From assembly GCA_003150515.1 (NCBI GenBank), contig QALW01000045.1:1-41441 (forward strand): a stretch of DNA of 41,441 nt, in the 5' to 3' direction. Below, piece after piece: positions 7,359 through 16,169 of this stretch (position 1 is its first letter; the number at the start of each line of letters is the position of its first letter). Origin of the DNA: Selenomonadales bacterium (GTDB lineage: Bacteria > Bacillota > Clostridia > Christensenellales > QALW01). Below the pieces are notes generated by a model, which worked only from the letters and a program-made list of their open reading frames with translations, made no database searches and was not told where the DNA came from. The position numbers and the translations under genes are program-made.

Positions 7359-8552
7359 TTATCTTATGCGCCTTATTACATCCTCCCCGTTTTCATCCTT
7401 TTGTTTTTTGCGCGGCGCTCTTCGCGTTGAATATGCGCTTATACTTAATAATATGCCCGTCGCCGCCGAGAAAGCCAACAGCGAGGACGTTCCCCTGCTT
7501 ATAAAGGGCAGGGTTACGCCCGTAGAAGGAATCAGATTTGTAACCACACCTATATTTACTATTACCTGCATAGCGACGATTATGGTTATGCCGCTGGCTA
7601 AATAGCAGCCGAAGCGGTCGGGCGCATTCATGGCTATGCGAAGCCCCATAAAAATGAAGGCGGCGTAAAGCAGAATTACGGCGACAGCGCCTATAAACCC
7701 GAATTCTTCAGCGATTATGGCAAATATGTAATCAGTATCCGCCATGGGCAGATTGCTGATCTTCTGGCGGCTGTTGCCCAGGCCCACTCCCCAAAGATTG
7801 CCGCCGCCCAGAGCATAAAGAGATTGAACTATCTGATAGGATTTATCCTGCGGATCAAAAAACGGATCCAGCCAGGCATGCACGCGGTCGCTCCGCCATC
7901 CCACAAACATCATCATACAGATCGCGCCCGCCGTTACCGCGGCTCCCCCCAGAGCCACCAGCCATTTCTGCATGCCCGCAATAAAGAGCAGCAGGATGCT
8001 GGGAATGAGTATACAAATTGCAGTTGTTGAAAGATTGGGCTCAATCACGATTAACGCGGCAAAGAGAATTATGGGGCCGAAAGGTATAGCCCATGTTTTA
8101 AAGCTCTTATACCAGTTTACATTTCCCGCCAGATACCACGCCAGAAAAAATACAAGCACAAATTTAGCTATTTCTGAAGGCTGCAATGTAAAGGAGCCCA
8201 ATTCTATCCAGCGGTGCGCGCCTCCTCTATCCCTGAAAAGGAATACCGCGCCCAGAAGCGCCGTGCAAATAACAAGCGCCAATATAACCAGCGGCTTTTT
8301 ATTAAAATTCCGGTAGTCAAATCGGGAAATAAGAAACATCATAACCACGCATACTACCGAAGCCGCGGCGTGCTGAATAAACAGGCTCATGGAATCTTCC
8401 CCGTCCAGAATCTGGCCGGCGTATGTGCTGGAAAGCACCATTATACAGCCTATGCATAAAAGCACTATGGTAACGTAAAAGAGAGGAAAGCTGATTGCGC
8501 TCCGCCTTACACGCTTGGCTTTTTTCTTTTGTTTTGCGTTTTCATGCGTCAT
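7359..8552 (-). CDS. ftsW: FtsW/SpoVE-type SEDS peptidoglycan glycosyltransferase
   Basis: 397 residues with about ten membrane segments. SEDS proteins polymerise lipid II into glycan strands together with a class B PBP, here the ftsI/spoVD product. Seen: RDRGGAHRWIELGSFTLQPS, a glycine-rich GVGLGNSRQKISNLP, the catalytic-Asp region ADTDYIFAIIAEEFG, and a C-terminal PFISRGTSSLL where most SEDS proteins have ISYGGSS. The ATG at 8552 is preferred because AAGAGG lies just upstream; a TTG at 8612 lacks a site. Whether it serves vegetative division (FtsW) or spore cortex (SpoVE) cannot be told; its place in the single dcw cluster favours division. Confidence 0.93.
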   Translation of the reverse strand: MTHENAKQKKKAKRVRRSAISFPLFYVTIVLLCIGCIMVLSSTYAGQILDGEDSMSLFIQHAAASVVCVVMMFLISRFDYRNFNKKPLVILALVICTALLGAVFLFRDRGGAHRWIELGSFTLQPSEIAKFVLVFFLAWYLAGNVNWYKSFKTWAIPFGPIILFAALIVIEPNLSTTAICILIPSILLLFIAGMQKWLVALGGAAVTAGAICMMMFVGWRSDRVHAWLDPFFDPQDKSYQIVQSLYALGGGNLWGVGLGNSRQKISNLPMADTDYIFAIIAEEFGFIGAVAVILLYAAFIFMGLRIAMNAPDRFGCYLASGITIIVAMQVIVNIGVVTNLIPSTGVTLPFISRGTSSLLAFSAATGILLSISAYSTRRAPRKKQKDENGEDVIRRIR

Positions 8553-8627
8553 AAGCCGCCTCTTTCTAAAATCCGCCCTATATAAGGGCGATTGTATTGC
8601 TGAATTAATCAAAGGCCCCGCGCGGGC

Positions 8628-9968
8628 TTAAAGCGAATTAACAAGCTCTTTAAAAACCCTGCCCCGCTCTTCAAAATCCGCGAACATATCAAAGCTGGCG
8701 CACGCCGGAGACAAAAGGACATTCCAGCCCGGCCGTGCCGCCTCGCCGGCAAGCCGCACGCCCTCCTCAAAGCTGCCCGCGCATGTATATTCCTTAATGC
8801 CCGCCCTCTCCAGGGCCGCTATAATTTTCTGAGAGGTTTCCCCTAAAACAACTGTATGCCTGATATTATCCGTATATTCTTTGATAAGGCCGTCAAATTC
8901 CCCGCCTTTATCATATCCCCCTAATATAAGAACGGTAGGCTTAGTCATAGTCTGAATCGCCTTGATGGTGGAATCAGGATTAGTGCCTTTAGAATCGTTT
9001 ATGAATGTAATATCGTTAAGAGTGCGCACAGTCTCGATTCTATGCTCCACGCCCTCAAAGCTCATAAGCGTTTGGGCCACATTGGCGGCCGAAACCCCCA
9101 TAAGCATGCCTATGGCCGCGGCGGCCATTGCGTTTTCTATATTATGCCTGCCCTTTATATTAACCTCCGAGCATTTGCATATGGGCTGCTTCAGCGCCCC
9201 CAGGCAGAAGGTTATTATTCCGTCCTCTATGAAAATTCCTTCGCCCAGTTCTTTTTCATAGGAAAAGAACAGCACGCGCGCGTCAATATCCTCCGCCATG
9301 CTCCGCACCGTCTCGTCGTCATAATTAAGCACGGCGAAATCCTTATGTGTCTGATTGCGGAAAAGACGCTTTTTAGCGGCTATATAGCCGTTCATATCTC
9401 CATGCCTGTTTAAATGGTCGGGAGTTATATTAAGCATAGCCGCAACGTGCGGATGAAAAGTATCTATGCATTCCAACTGATAGCTGCTTATTTCAGTTAC
9501 CATTATATCCCTCGGCTGCGCCTCCAAAGCATGCGCGCTGTACGGAACCCCTATATTTCCCACCACAAAATTACTCCTGTTTGCGTCCGAAAAGATACGG
9601 CCGGTCAAAGTAGTGGTGGTAGTTTTGCCGTTGGTGCCCGAAATGGCTACCGTCTGGCCTTTGCATAATCTGTAGCCCAGTTCTATTTCAGTCAGCACTT
9701 CTATTCCTCTCCTGCGCGCCTCCTGAAGCGCAGGCAGGCCGGGCGGCACGCTGGGGCTGATAACAATTAAATCGCAGCCGTCAATAAGCCCGTCCGGATT
9801 TACACCTGTTTTATATATATATTCTCCGGGCGGCAGTCCCTCTATATCGTTTATGGCCTTGCTGTCGTTAAGAATAACATTAGCGCCTAGAGTTTTAAGC
9901 AGCTTTGCCGCAGCAATTCCGCTGCGCGCCATTCCTATTACCAGCACCTTTTTATTTAAAAGCTCCAT
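8628..9968 (-). CDS. murD: UDP-N-acetylmuramoyl-L-alanine--D-glutamate ligase MurD
   Basis: 446 residues. MurD adds D-glutamate to UDP-MurNAc-L-Ala using ATP in the cytoplasm. The N-terminal Rossmann-like domain opens with VLVIGMARSGIAAAKLL. The ATP loop AISGTNGKTTTT is at 108-119, the central-domain motif NITPDHLNRHG is present, and the C-terminal domain has ILGGYDKGGEF. The ATG at 9968 (MELLNKK) is chosen for AAAGGAGA at correct spacing; the GTG-type start at 9998 adds a tail not seen in the family. A 191-base gap separates it from mraY and holds a G/C hairpin (CCCCCG...CGGGGG, about 9985-10006) but no gene. Confidence 0.97.
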   Translation of the reverse strand: MELLNKKVLVIGMARSGIAAAKLLKTLGANVILNDSKAINDIEGLPPGEYIYKTGVNPDGLIDGCDLIVISPSVPPGLPALQEARRRGIEVLTEIELGYRLCKGQTVAISGTNGKTTTTTLTGRIFSDANRSNFVVGNIGVPYSAHALEAQPRDIMVTEISSYQLECIDTFHPHVAAMLNITPDHLNRHGDMNGYIAAKKRLFRNQTHKDFAVLNYDDETVRSMAEDIDARVLFFSYEKELGEGIFIEDGIITFCLGALKQPICKCSEVNIKGRHNIENAMAAAAIGMLMGVSAANVAQTLMSFEGVEHRIETVRTLNDITFINDSKGTNPDSTIKAIQTMTKPTVLILGGYDKGGEFDGLIKEYTDNIRHTVVLGETSQKIIAALERAGIKEYTCAGSFEEGVRLAGEAARPGWNVLLSPACASFDMFADFEERGRVFKELVNSL

Positions 9969-10159
9969 TTGTTCTCCTTTCCCTGTCCCCCGCCGCAAAC
10001 GGGGGCATAGACAATGCAGTTAAAGCGCCGCGCGCCGCAAAGAGGATGTTTTTCCGGTTCGTTTGACCGCCGTTTAGTCAAAAGCTTCGTCCATGCCCGC
10101 GCAGTAAATCGGACAGGCGGATATTTCCGCAAAAACGCATCCCGCTCTATATGTATTAT

Positions 10160-11161
10160 TCATCCCAGCATTAAAAGGGAGAGCATGCACAGCACTAAAG
10201 TAACTATCATATACATACCGGTAACCTTTGTTTCAGGATATCCCTTAAGCTCGAAATGATGATGCAGAGGAGCCATTAGGAACACCCTTTTTTTCCTCAG
10301 CTTATATGAGCCCACCTGAAGAATGACTGAAACGCAGGACGCGACCAGCACTCCTCCCATTATGGGAATTAAGAGCATAAGCCTGGAGAACAGCGTCGCC
10401 GCCGCCAGCGCTCCGCCCAGAATAAACGAACCGGTATCCCCCATAAAAATGCGCGCCGGATAAATATTGAAGCGCAGAAAGCCTAAAGCGGCCCCGGCGG
10501 CTATGGCGCAGAAAGTGGCCAGCATTTTGAGCTGCTCTCCGTAAACAGAATCTCCCGCCGAAAAGGCTCTGGCTGAGAGATAGGTGATAATAATCGTAAA
10601 GGTGCTCATTATAATCAGGCTTACTCCCGAATCCAGCCCGTCCAGGCCGTCGGTTAAATTGGAGGCGTTCACTAAAGCTATAATAACAAATATAGCTACC
10701 GGAATATACGCCCAGCCCAAATCAAATTCTCCTCCCGAAAAAGGCAGATATATGCTGCTGCCTATTTCAGGGCTATAATAGGCGTAAAGCGCCGTAATAA
10801 GCGCTATGCCGAACTGGCCTATAATCTTCTGATAAGCTTTAAGGCCAAGGGAGCGCTTTTTGACAATTTTAATAAAATCATCTAAAAAGCCCACAATCCC
10901 ATAGGCAAAAGCCACAAGGCAGGCTATCATAGCCATGCCGTTAAGCCTGAAAATCAGCGCGGGCACTAAAATCCCCGCCAGAATAATCAGCCCGCCGATG
11001 GTGGGCGTATTCTGCTTGCTTAAATGGCTTTTGGGGCCATCGTCCCTCACCTGCTGGCCGAATTTCAGCTTCTGCATAGCCTTTATTATAAAGGGCCCTG
11101 TAAAAAGGCATATTATAAACGCAGCCAGCACAGGCAGTATTATATCCTTAAATTCCTCCAT
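10160..11161 (-). CDS. mraY: Phospho-MurNAc-pentapeptide transferase MraY
   Basis: 333 residues, ten-helix integral membrane enzyme. It transfers phospho-MurNAc-pentapeptide to undecaprenyl phosphate, giving lipid I. Family motifs are intact: DDGPKSHLSKQNTPTIGG, NASNLTDGLDGLD, IFMGDTGSF and the PLHHHFE loop near the C-terminus. The ATG at 11161 (MEEFKDI) follows GGGGGAAGGA. The longer start at 11212 would overlap murE and add a tail atypical for MraY. It directly follows murE with a 16-base gap, whereas murF usually stands between them. Confidence 0.97.
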   Translation of the reverse strand: MEEFKDIILPVLAAFIICLFTGPFIIKAMQKLKFGQQVRDDGPKSHLSKQNTPTIGGLIILAGILVPALIFRLNGMAMIACLVAFAYGIVGFLDDFIKIVKKRSLGLKAYQKIIGQFGIALITALYAYYSPEIGSSIYLPFSGGEFDLGWAYIPVAIFVIIALVNASNLTDGLDGLDSGVSLIIMSTFTIIITYLSARAFSAGDSVYGEQLKMLATFCAIAAGAALGFLRFNIYPARIFMGDTGSFILGGALAAATLFSRLMLLIPIMGGVLVASCVSVILQVGSYKLRKKRVFLMAPLHHHFELKGYPETKVTGMYMIVTLVLCMLSLLMLG

Positions 11162-11177
11162 TTGTTCCTTCCCCCGT

Positions 11178-12641
11178 TCATAAATGGGCGTTTTCATTAA
11201 GCAGGCTGGCAACCGTCTCCCTGTCGCTGAAATGATGCTTGACGCCGCCTATTTCCTGATAATCCTCGTCTCCCTTGCCCGCTATTACAATTATATCGCC
11301 CTCACGGGCGTTCTCCATGGCAAAAAGAATGGCGGAGCGCCTGTTTTCCAGCATTTTATAACGGCTGAAGCCTTCAGGAAGCCCCTTTTCAATCTGACGC
11401 ATAATGCTCATGGGTTCCTCATATCTGGGATTATCCGAGGTGATAACGCAAAAATCACTGTATCGCGCGGCAATTTCCCCCATTATGGGGCGTTTAGCCG
11501 AATCTCTGTTGCCTCCGCATCCAAAGACGGTAATTATCCTGCCTTTATGATAAGCCCGGACCGCCTTGAGAATATTCTCCAGGCCGTCGGGAGTATGCGC
11601 GTAATCTATTACCACGCTATACGGCCTCCCCTGCATATCAGGCGTTTCAAAGCGCCCCGGAACGCCGGGGAATTCGCTTAGAGCGTTAAGCGCATATTGA
11701 GCGTCCATGCCCACGGCCGTCAGGGCTCCGAAAGCCGCCAGAGCGTTATAAACGCTGAAACGGCCGGATATTTTTAAGGACGCCGGATAGCGCTGGCCCT
11801 TGTATACTAAATCAAAAACGCTTCCCTGCCCCGAATAAATTATATTTTCAGCCGCGATATCCGCGCTGCGCTCCAGAGCGTAGCTGACTGCGCCGACGGC
11901 GGCCCTGCGCCCAAGCTGGTCGTCAATATTTACCACGGCGTTTTTGCAGCGTCCCGGTTCAAACAGCTTTAATTTAGCGGCCGCATATGTCTCCATATCT
12001 CCGAAAAATTCAAGATGGTCCTGGGTTAAATTTGTAAATACACCCACGTCGAAGACTATTCCCTCCACCTTGCGCAGATAGAGCGCCTGCGCCGTCACTT
12101 CCATAACCACGCTTTTGACTCCCCTGTCCCGCATGGCGCGAAGGATGCATTGCAGTTCAATCGGATCGGGCGTGGTGGAAGTCTTTAAATTAACATTCTG
12201 CCTCTCCCCGTTTATAAATATGCCCGACGTGCCTATAAGCCCTACGGAAACGCCTTTTTTATTAAGCGCATGGCGTATCATAAAGGTTATGCTGGTCTTT
12301 CCGTTGGTGCCCGTAACGCCTATAAAGCTCATGCCCTCGGCGGGCCTGTTATAAAACTGCGCCGCAATAAGGCTCATGGCCCGGCGCGAATCGGGCACCT
12401 TTATCTGAGTAATCTCATCCTGAGTGAATTCCTCCACTACTGCGGCGGACGCGCCGTTTTTTGCAGCCCCCGCTATATATTTATGCCCGTCCGTTTCCAA
12501 ACCCCTGATTGCAAAAAACAGGGAGTTTTTAACGCATTTTCGGTTGTCCAGAGATAAATGCCCTATTTCAGCCTCCGCATTTCCCCGGATCTCATATTCC
12601 TCCAGGCCGTCCAGCCCATGAATGAGCTCTTCAAGCTTCAT
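11178..12641 (-). CDS. murE: UDP-MurNAc-tripeptide synthetase MurE (meso-diaminopimelate type)
   Basis: 487 residues. It adds the third stem-peptide residue to UDP-MurNAc-L-Ala-D-Glu. The ATP loop GVTGTNGKTS is at 108-117, TSTTPDPIELQ follows in the central domain, and DYAHTPDGLENIL and FGCGGNRDSAKRP lead into the C-terminal domain. The motif DNPR at 403-406 is the one associated with meso-diaminopimelate, so an A1-gamma-type peptidoglycan is inferred. The ATG at 12641 is taken over the GTG two codons upstream; GGGGTG is the likely ribosome site. It lies 12 bases after the PBP gene and is followed by mraY. Confidence 0.96.
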   Translation of the reverse strand: MKLEELIHGLDGLEEYEIRGNAEAEIGHLSLDNRKCVKNSLFFAIRGLETDGHKYIAGAAKNGASAAVVEEFTQDEITQIKVPDSRRAMSLIAAQFYNRPAEGMSFIGVTGTNGKTSITFMIRHALNKKGVSVGLIGTSGIFINGERQNVNLKTSTTPDPIELQCILRAMRDRGVKSVVMEVTAQALYLRKVEGIVFDVGVFTNLTQDHLEFFGDMETYAAAKLKLFEPGRCKNAVVNIDDQLGRRAAVGAVSYALERSADIAAENIIYSGQGSVFDLVYKGQRYPASLKISGRFSVYNALAAFGALTAVGMDAQYALNALSEFPGVPGRFETPDMQGRPYSVVIDYAHTPDGLENILKAVRAYHKGRIITVFGCGGNRDSAKRPIMGEIAARYSDFCVITSDNPRYEEPMSIMRQIEKGLPEGFSRYKMLENRRSAILFAMENAREGDIIVIAGKGDEDYQEIGGVKHHFSDRETVASLLNENAHL

Positions 12642-12653
12642 AACCACACCCCG

Positions 12654-14609
12654 CTAATCATCCTCATAAATATCGGTATAAGCGTCCACCGGCTCCTCGC
12701 CCGTTATCATGATTTCAGTATTGGAATATACCATGGCTCCCGCGGCGGGCACCTGGGCTATAACCTTGCCCTCGCCCTGCACCAGCATCCGCAGCCCGGC
12801 CTTTTTCAAAACCTTTTCAGCCTCGGCGCAATCCATGCCTCTTACGTCGGGCACTTCAATATTAGCCTCCATAAGGGCGCTGCCCTCCTCAGTATTTTCA
12901 GGCTGTATATTCATATATTTGAGCGCGTTCTCCAGAATCATTTTGGCATAAGGCGCGGCCACCACGCTTCCGAAATCTATGGCCACATCCGGCTCATCCA
13001 CAACTACCAGCACGGCAATCTGCGGATCATCCGCCGGCGCAAAGCCCAAAAAGGAAGCGATATGCTTATCCCGCACTATAACCCCGTCGCGGTATTTCTG
13101 AGCCGTACCCGTTTTCCCGCCGACGCGGTAGCCCGGAATATATGCGTTCTTGCCTCCTCCGACGCGCACCACCTCTTCAAGAATCTGACGCACAGTAGCG
13201 CTGGTCTCCTCTGATATAACCTGGCGTATTACCGTGGGCTCAACGTTCATAACGCTGTTGCCGTCGTCGTCCACCATGCCTTTAACCAAATAAGGCTGCA
13301 TAAGCTTGCCGCCGTTTATAGCCGCTGAAACCGCGGTTATAAGCTGAAGAGGCGTAACGGCTACCGCCTGCCCGAAGGCCATGCGCGCCAAATCCACATT
13401 CTGCACATATTTCTGCGCCAGCACCAAACCGGATTGGTCGGCTGAAAAATCTATATTGGTTTCCGTTCCGAATCCGAAGCTGCGCAGATATTTATAAAAG
13501 GTATCCACTCCCAGGCGCAGTCCCATTTCCACAAAAGCCGGGTTGCACGAATTACATACGGCCTCGGTCAGGCTCTGATGGCCGTGAGGCACATTCCGCC
13601 AGCATTTAATTTTCTGGCCGTCCACCAGCGCGTAGCCTATATCGTTAAAGGTGCTGTTCAGATTCACCTTGCCCTCTTCCAGCGCGCTGGCCAGAGTTAT
13701 AATTTTAAATACCGAACCGGGCTCGTATACGTCCAATATGGCGCTGTTGCGCGAATATTCCTGCCATGCCTCCATATCGTCCAAAGGCGGATTGTTTAAA
13801 TCATAATCGGGAATATTAACCATGGCCAGCACTTCTCCCGTCTGGGGATTCATAACCACGCATTCCACTTTTTTAGCTTTTTGCTCTTCATAGCACTGCT
13901 TCATAGCGCTTTCGGCAAATTTCTGTATTACATAATCTATAGTAAGCACCAAATTCAAGCCGTTGGTAGGATCAATATATCTTTCCTCCCCTCCGGGAAT
14001 CTGCATTCCTCCTATATCAGTAGAAGAATAGATCCTCCCGGTGAGTCCCCGCAGATATTTATCATATTTAAGCTCCAGCCCCTCCTTGCCCACGCCGTCG
14101 TTTGAGGTGCGCCCCAGCACCTGGGCTAAAGTGCTTCCCTTGGGATAATATCTCTTTCTGTCGTCCACCAGCACCACGCCGGGCAAATCCAGCGCCTCAA
14201 TAGCCAGCGCTTCTTCGTCCGTTAGGTGGCGCTTGATATTCTGTTCGGCATATTTAGTATTGGTTACGCGGGTATATATAGTTTCCCTGTCCATATCCAA
14301 TATGGCGGCAAGCTGGTCGGCAGTAGTATTAGCGTTCCCTTTTTTTGCAATCTGGGCCGGCTGTACCACCAGGCTCTTGCTGCTGGCGCTCACAGCCAGC
14401 AATTCCATGTTCCTATCATAAATGGAGCCCCTGGAAGCGGATACAACAGTAGAGGATGTCCACTGCCCTAAAGCCCGCCTCTGAAGCTCCTGCGATTTAA
14501 CTATCTGCCATCTGAAAAGCTGCACCACCAGCAGCACAATGCAAATCATGAACGCGCCGAGAATCCAAAAAAGTCTGCCCTTATACCTTGCATAGGTATT
14601 ATTCGCCAA
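12654..14609 (-). CDS. ftsI: Class B penicillin-binding protein with PASTA domain (FtsI/PBP2B/SpoVD type)
   Basis: 651 residues, septal DD-transpeptidase. A short cytoplasmic tail is followed by one membrane anchor (about 12-32), the PBP dimerisation domain from ASRGSIYDRN (58-67), and the transpeptidase with SVFK (299-302), SCN (354-356) and KTGT (499-502). One PASTA domain (about 590-645, EVPDVRGM onward) follows, then an acidic tail. Start is TTG at 14609: GAGGAGG lies at ideal spacing and the preceding stop ends one base before it. The partner SEDS protein is the ftsW product. A single PASTA repeat suits SpoVD, so a sporulation role cannot be excluded; its place in the main cluster favours division. 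Confidence 0.94.
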   Translation of the reverse strand: MANNTYARYKGRLFWILGAFMICIVLLVVQLFRWQIVKSQELQRRALGQWTSSTVVSASRGSIYDRNMELLAVSASSKSLVVQPAQIAKKGNANTTADQLAAILDMDRETIYTRVTNTKYAEQNIKRHLTDEEALAIEALDLPGVVLVDDRKRYYPKGSTLAQVLGRTSNDGVGKEGLELKYDKYLRGLTGRIYSSTDIGGMQIPGGEERYIDPTNGLNLVLTIDYVIQKFAESAMKQCYEEQKAKKVECVVMNPQTGEVLAMVNIPDYDLNNPPLDDMEAWQEYSRNSAILDVYEPGSVFKIITLASALEEGKVNLNSTFNDIGYALVDGQKIKCWRNVPHGHQSLTEAVCNSCNPAFVEMGLRLGVDTFYKYLRSFGFGTETNIDFSADQSGLVLAQKYVQNVDLARMAFGQAVAVTPLQLITAVSAAINGGKLMQPYLVKGMVDDDGNSVMNVEPTVIRQVISEETSATVRQILEEVVRVGGGKNAYIPGYRVGGKTGTAQKYRDGVIVRDKHIASFLGFAPADDPQIAVLVVVDEPDVAIDFGSVVAAPYAKMILENALKYMNIQPENTEEGSALMEANIEVPDVRGMDCAEAEKVLKKAGLRMLVQGEGKVIAQVPAAGAMVYSNTEIMITGEEPVDAYTDIYEDD

Positions 14610-14610
14610 T

Positions 14611-15168
14611 TCAGTTCCTCCTCTCAAGGGAATTCAGCCAATCCAGCAGCCCGTCAAAAAAGCCTCCGTTCTTTTGTATTTCGGTAAGCTCCTCATATTC
14701 TGCCTGGGCGGGCTCAAGCTCAAGCTTGATTATCTGGCTGGCATCAGGATATTGCATGCCTAATTCCTCGGCAAGCGCAAGATATCTCTCCAGATCAGCA
14801 GTCTCGGCCAGCTCCTTTTTAGCGCTGTTAACCGCCACTATGCTGTTTTGGATTTGCTTGCCCATAGCCTGAATATTCCGATTGTTTTCATATATCGCGG
14901 CATTGCCCATAAGCAGAAGACATGCCGCCGCCGCAAAGCCCAGAGTAAGAGTTACGCCCAAAAACCGTTTAAATCCCCTGCGCTTTTCCCGGCCGCCGGG
15001 CACAACCCGCAAATCCGGCTTTACCCTGGGCTGCTCGCGCTTATCAGGACGCGGATAGGAAGGGGAGACGTCAGGCTGCAGAGCGGCGTTAGAATCAAGC
15101 CGGTAACGTACGTTTACCTGCTCCTGTTCATAAAGCCTTTCTCTGTTTCTTCTTCCTCTGGTATCCAT
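14611..15168 (-). CDS. ftsL: FtsL-like septum protein with long basic N-terminal tail
   Basis: 185 residues. A basic, proline-containing cytoplasmic segment of about 68 residues precedes one membrane helix (about 70-91) and a coiled coil (about 95-137). The closing ALAEELGMQYPDASQI matches the usual FtsL C-terminal LGM-x-x-P element. FtsL bridges DivIB/DivIC to the FtsW-PBP pair. The position between rsmH and the class B PBP gene is the standard ftsL slot. It is longer than typical FtsL (about 100-125) at both ends. The ATG has GGGTGA upstream. Sequence identity in FtsL families is low, so the call rests on topology, the LGM motif and position. Confidence 0.85.
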   Translation of the reverse strand: MDTRGRRNRERLYEQEQVNVRYRLDSNAALQPDVSPSYPRPDKREQPRVKPDLRVVPGGREKRRGFKRFLGVTLTLGFAAAACLLLMGNAAIYENNRNIQAMGKQIQNSIVAVNSAKKELAETADLERYLALAEELGMQYPDASQIIKLELEPAQAEYEELTEIQKNGGFFDGLLDWLNSLERRN

Positions 15169-15238
15169 TTTTATTCACCCGCCTTAAGCTATATTACATA
15201 TATTTTGTCCTTCAGTTAATGAAGAGAATAATTTTTGT

Positions 15239-16168
15239 TCAGGCCCTCTCAAAACAGCGCAGCTTTGCGCTCTTGCTTCTTGGATTGCTTTCCATCTCCT
15301 GAGCAGAAGGCATTAAAAATCTGCCCACAACTCTGCCCTTGGGCACCGCCCCGCAAACGCATACCGGCAGTTTGGGCGGACATGTACAGGGCTTTTCCAT
15401 ATTCTGCATAACCCTCTTAACCACTCTGTCCTCCAGGCTGTGAAAGGTGATAACGCAAAGCCTGCCTCCGGGATTAAGGCTGTCCACGGCGTCCCGGATG
15501 GCCTGCTCCAGGCCGCCCAGCTCGTTATTCACCTCTATGCGGAGAGCCTGAAAAGTTCTGCGGGCAGGATGAGGGCCCGTCCGCCTCGCGCGCGTGGGAA
15601 TAGCCTTTTTAATAACATCTACCAATTCAAAGGTGGTTTCAATGCTCTTGCGCTGGCGTTCCTCCACTATAAACTGAGCGATTCTGGAGGCCCACTGTTC
15701 CTCTCCGTAATCCCTGATTACTCTGTAAAGCTCGCGCTCGCTGTATTCGTTGACTACATGCTCCGCGTTAATATACTGATTCTTATCCATCCTCATATCC
15801 AGAGGCGCGTCATATTGATAGCTGAAGCCCCTTTCAGGATTATCCAATTGATATGAACTTACTCCCAAATCAAAAAGTATACCGTCCGCTCCTTTTATTT
15901 CCCTTTGAGCCAAAATGCTTTTTATTTCTGAAAAATTCGCGTGTACGAGAGTTACTCTGTCTCCGTATTCCTTCAGGCGCAGCGCCGCCGCTGCCAGCGC
16001 CTCGCCGTCCCTGTCTATTCCAAGCAGCCGGACGTCTTTGCCCGCCGAAAGTATTCCGCGGGCATGCCCCGCTCCGCCCAATGTTCCGTCTATATATAAT
16101 CCGTTATCCTTTATGCAAAGCAGTTCAAGCGTTTCTTCCAGCATAACGGGAATATGTTTGAAATCCAC
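15239..16168 (-). CDS. rsmH: 16S rRNA (cytosine-N4)-methyltransferase RsmH
   Basis: 309 residues (MraW). It uses S-adenosylmethionine to methylate N4 of C1402 in 16S rRNA. HIPVMLEETLELL opens the protein, YIDGTLGGAGH is the cofactor loop, DRD lies at 52-54, and RTFQALRIEVNNEL, VITFHSLEDRVVK and the C-terminal NPRSKSAKLR are all family motifs. The GTG at 16168 is chosen: GGAAGGAG is eight bases upstream and the mraZ stop ends one base before it. The ATG at 16186 sits directly against AGGAGG, too close to be used. It is probably coupled to mraZ. Confidence 0.96.
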   Translation of the reverse strand: MDFKHIPVMLEETLELLCIKDNGLYIDGTLGGAGHARGILSAGKDVRLLGIDRDGEALAAAALRLKEYGDRVTLVHANFSEIKSILAQREIKGADGILFDLGVSSYQLDNPERGFSYQYDAPLDMRMDKNQYINAEHVVNEYSERELYRVIRDYGEEQWASRIAQFIVEERQRKSIETTFELVDVIKKAIPTRARRTGPHPARRTFQALRIEVNNELGGLEQAIRDAVDSLNPGGRLCVITFHSLEDRVVKRVMQNMEKPCTCPPKLPVCVCGAVPKGRVVGRFLMPSAQEMESNPRSKSAKLRCFERA

Positions 16169-16169
16169 G

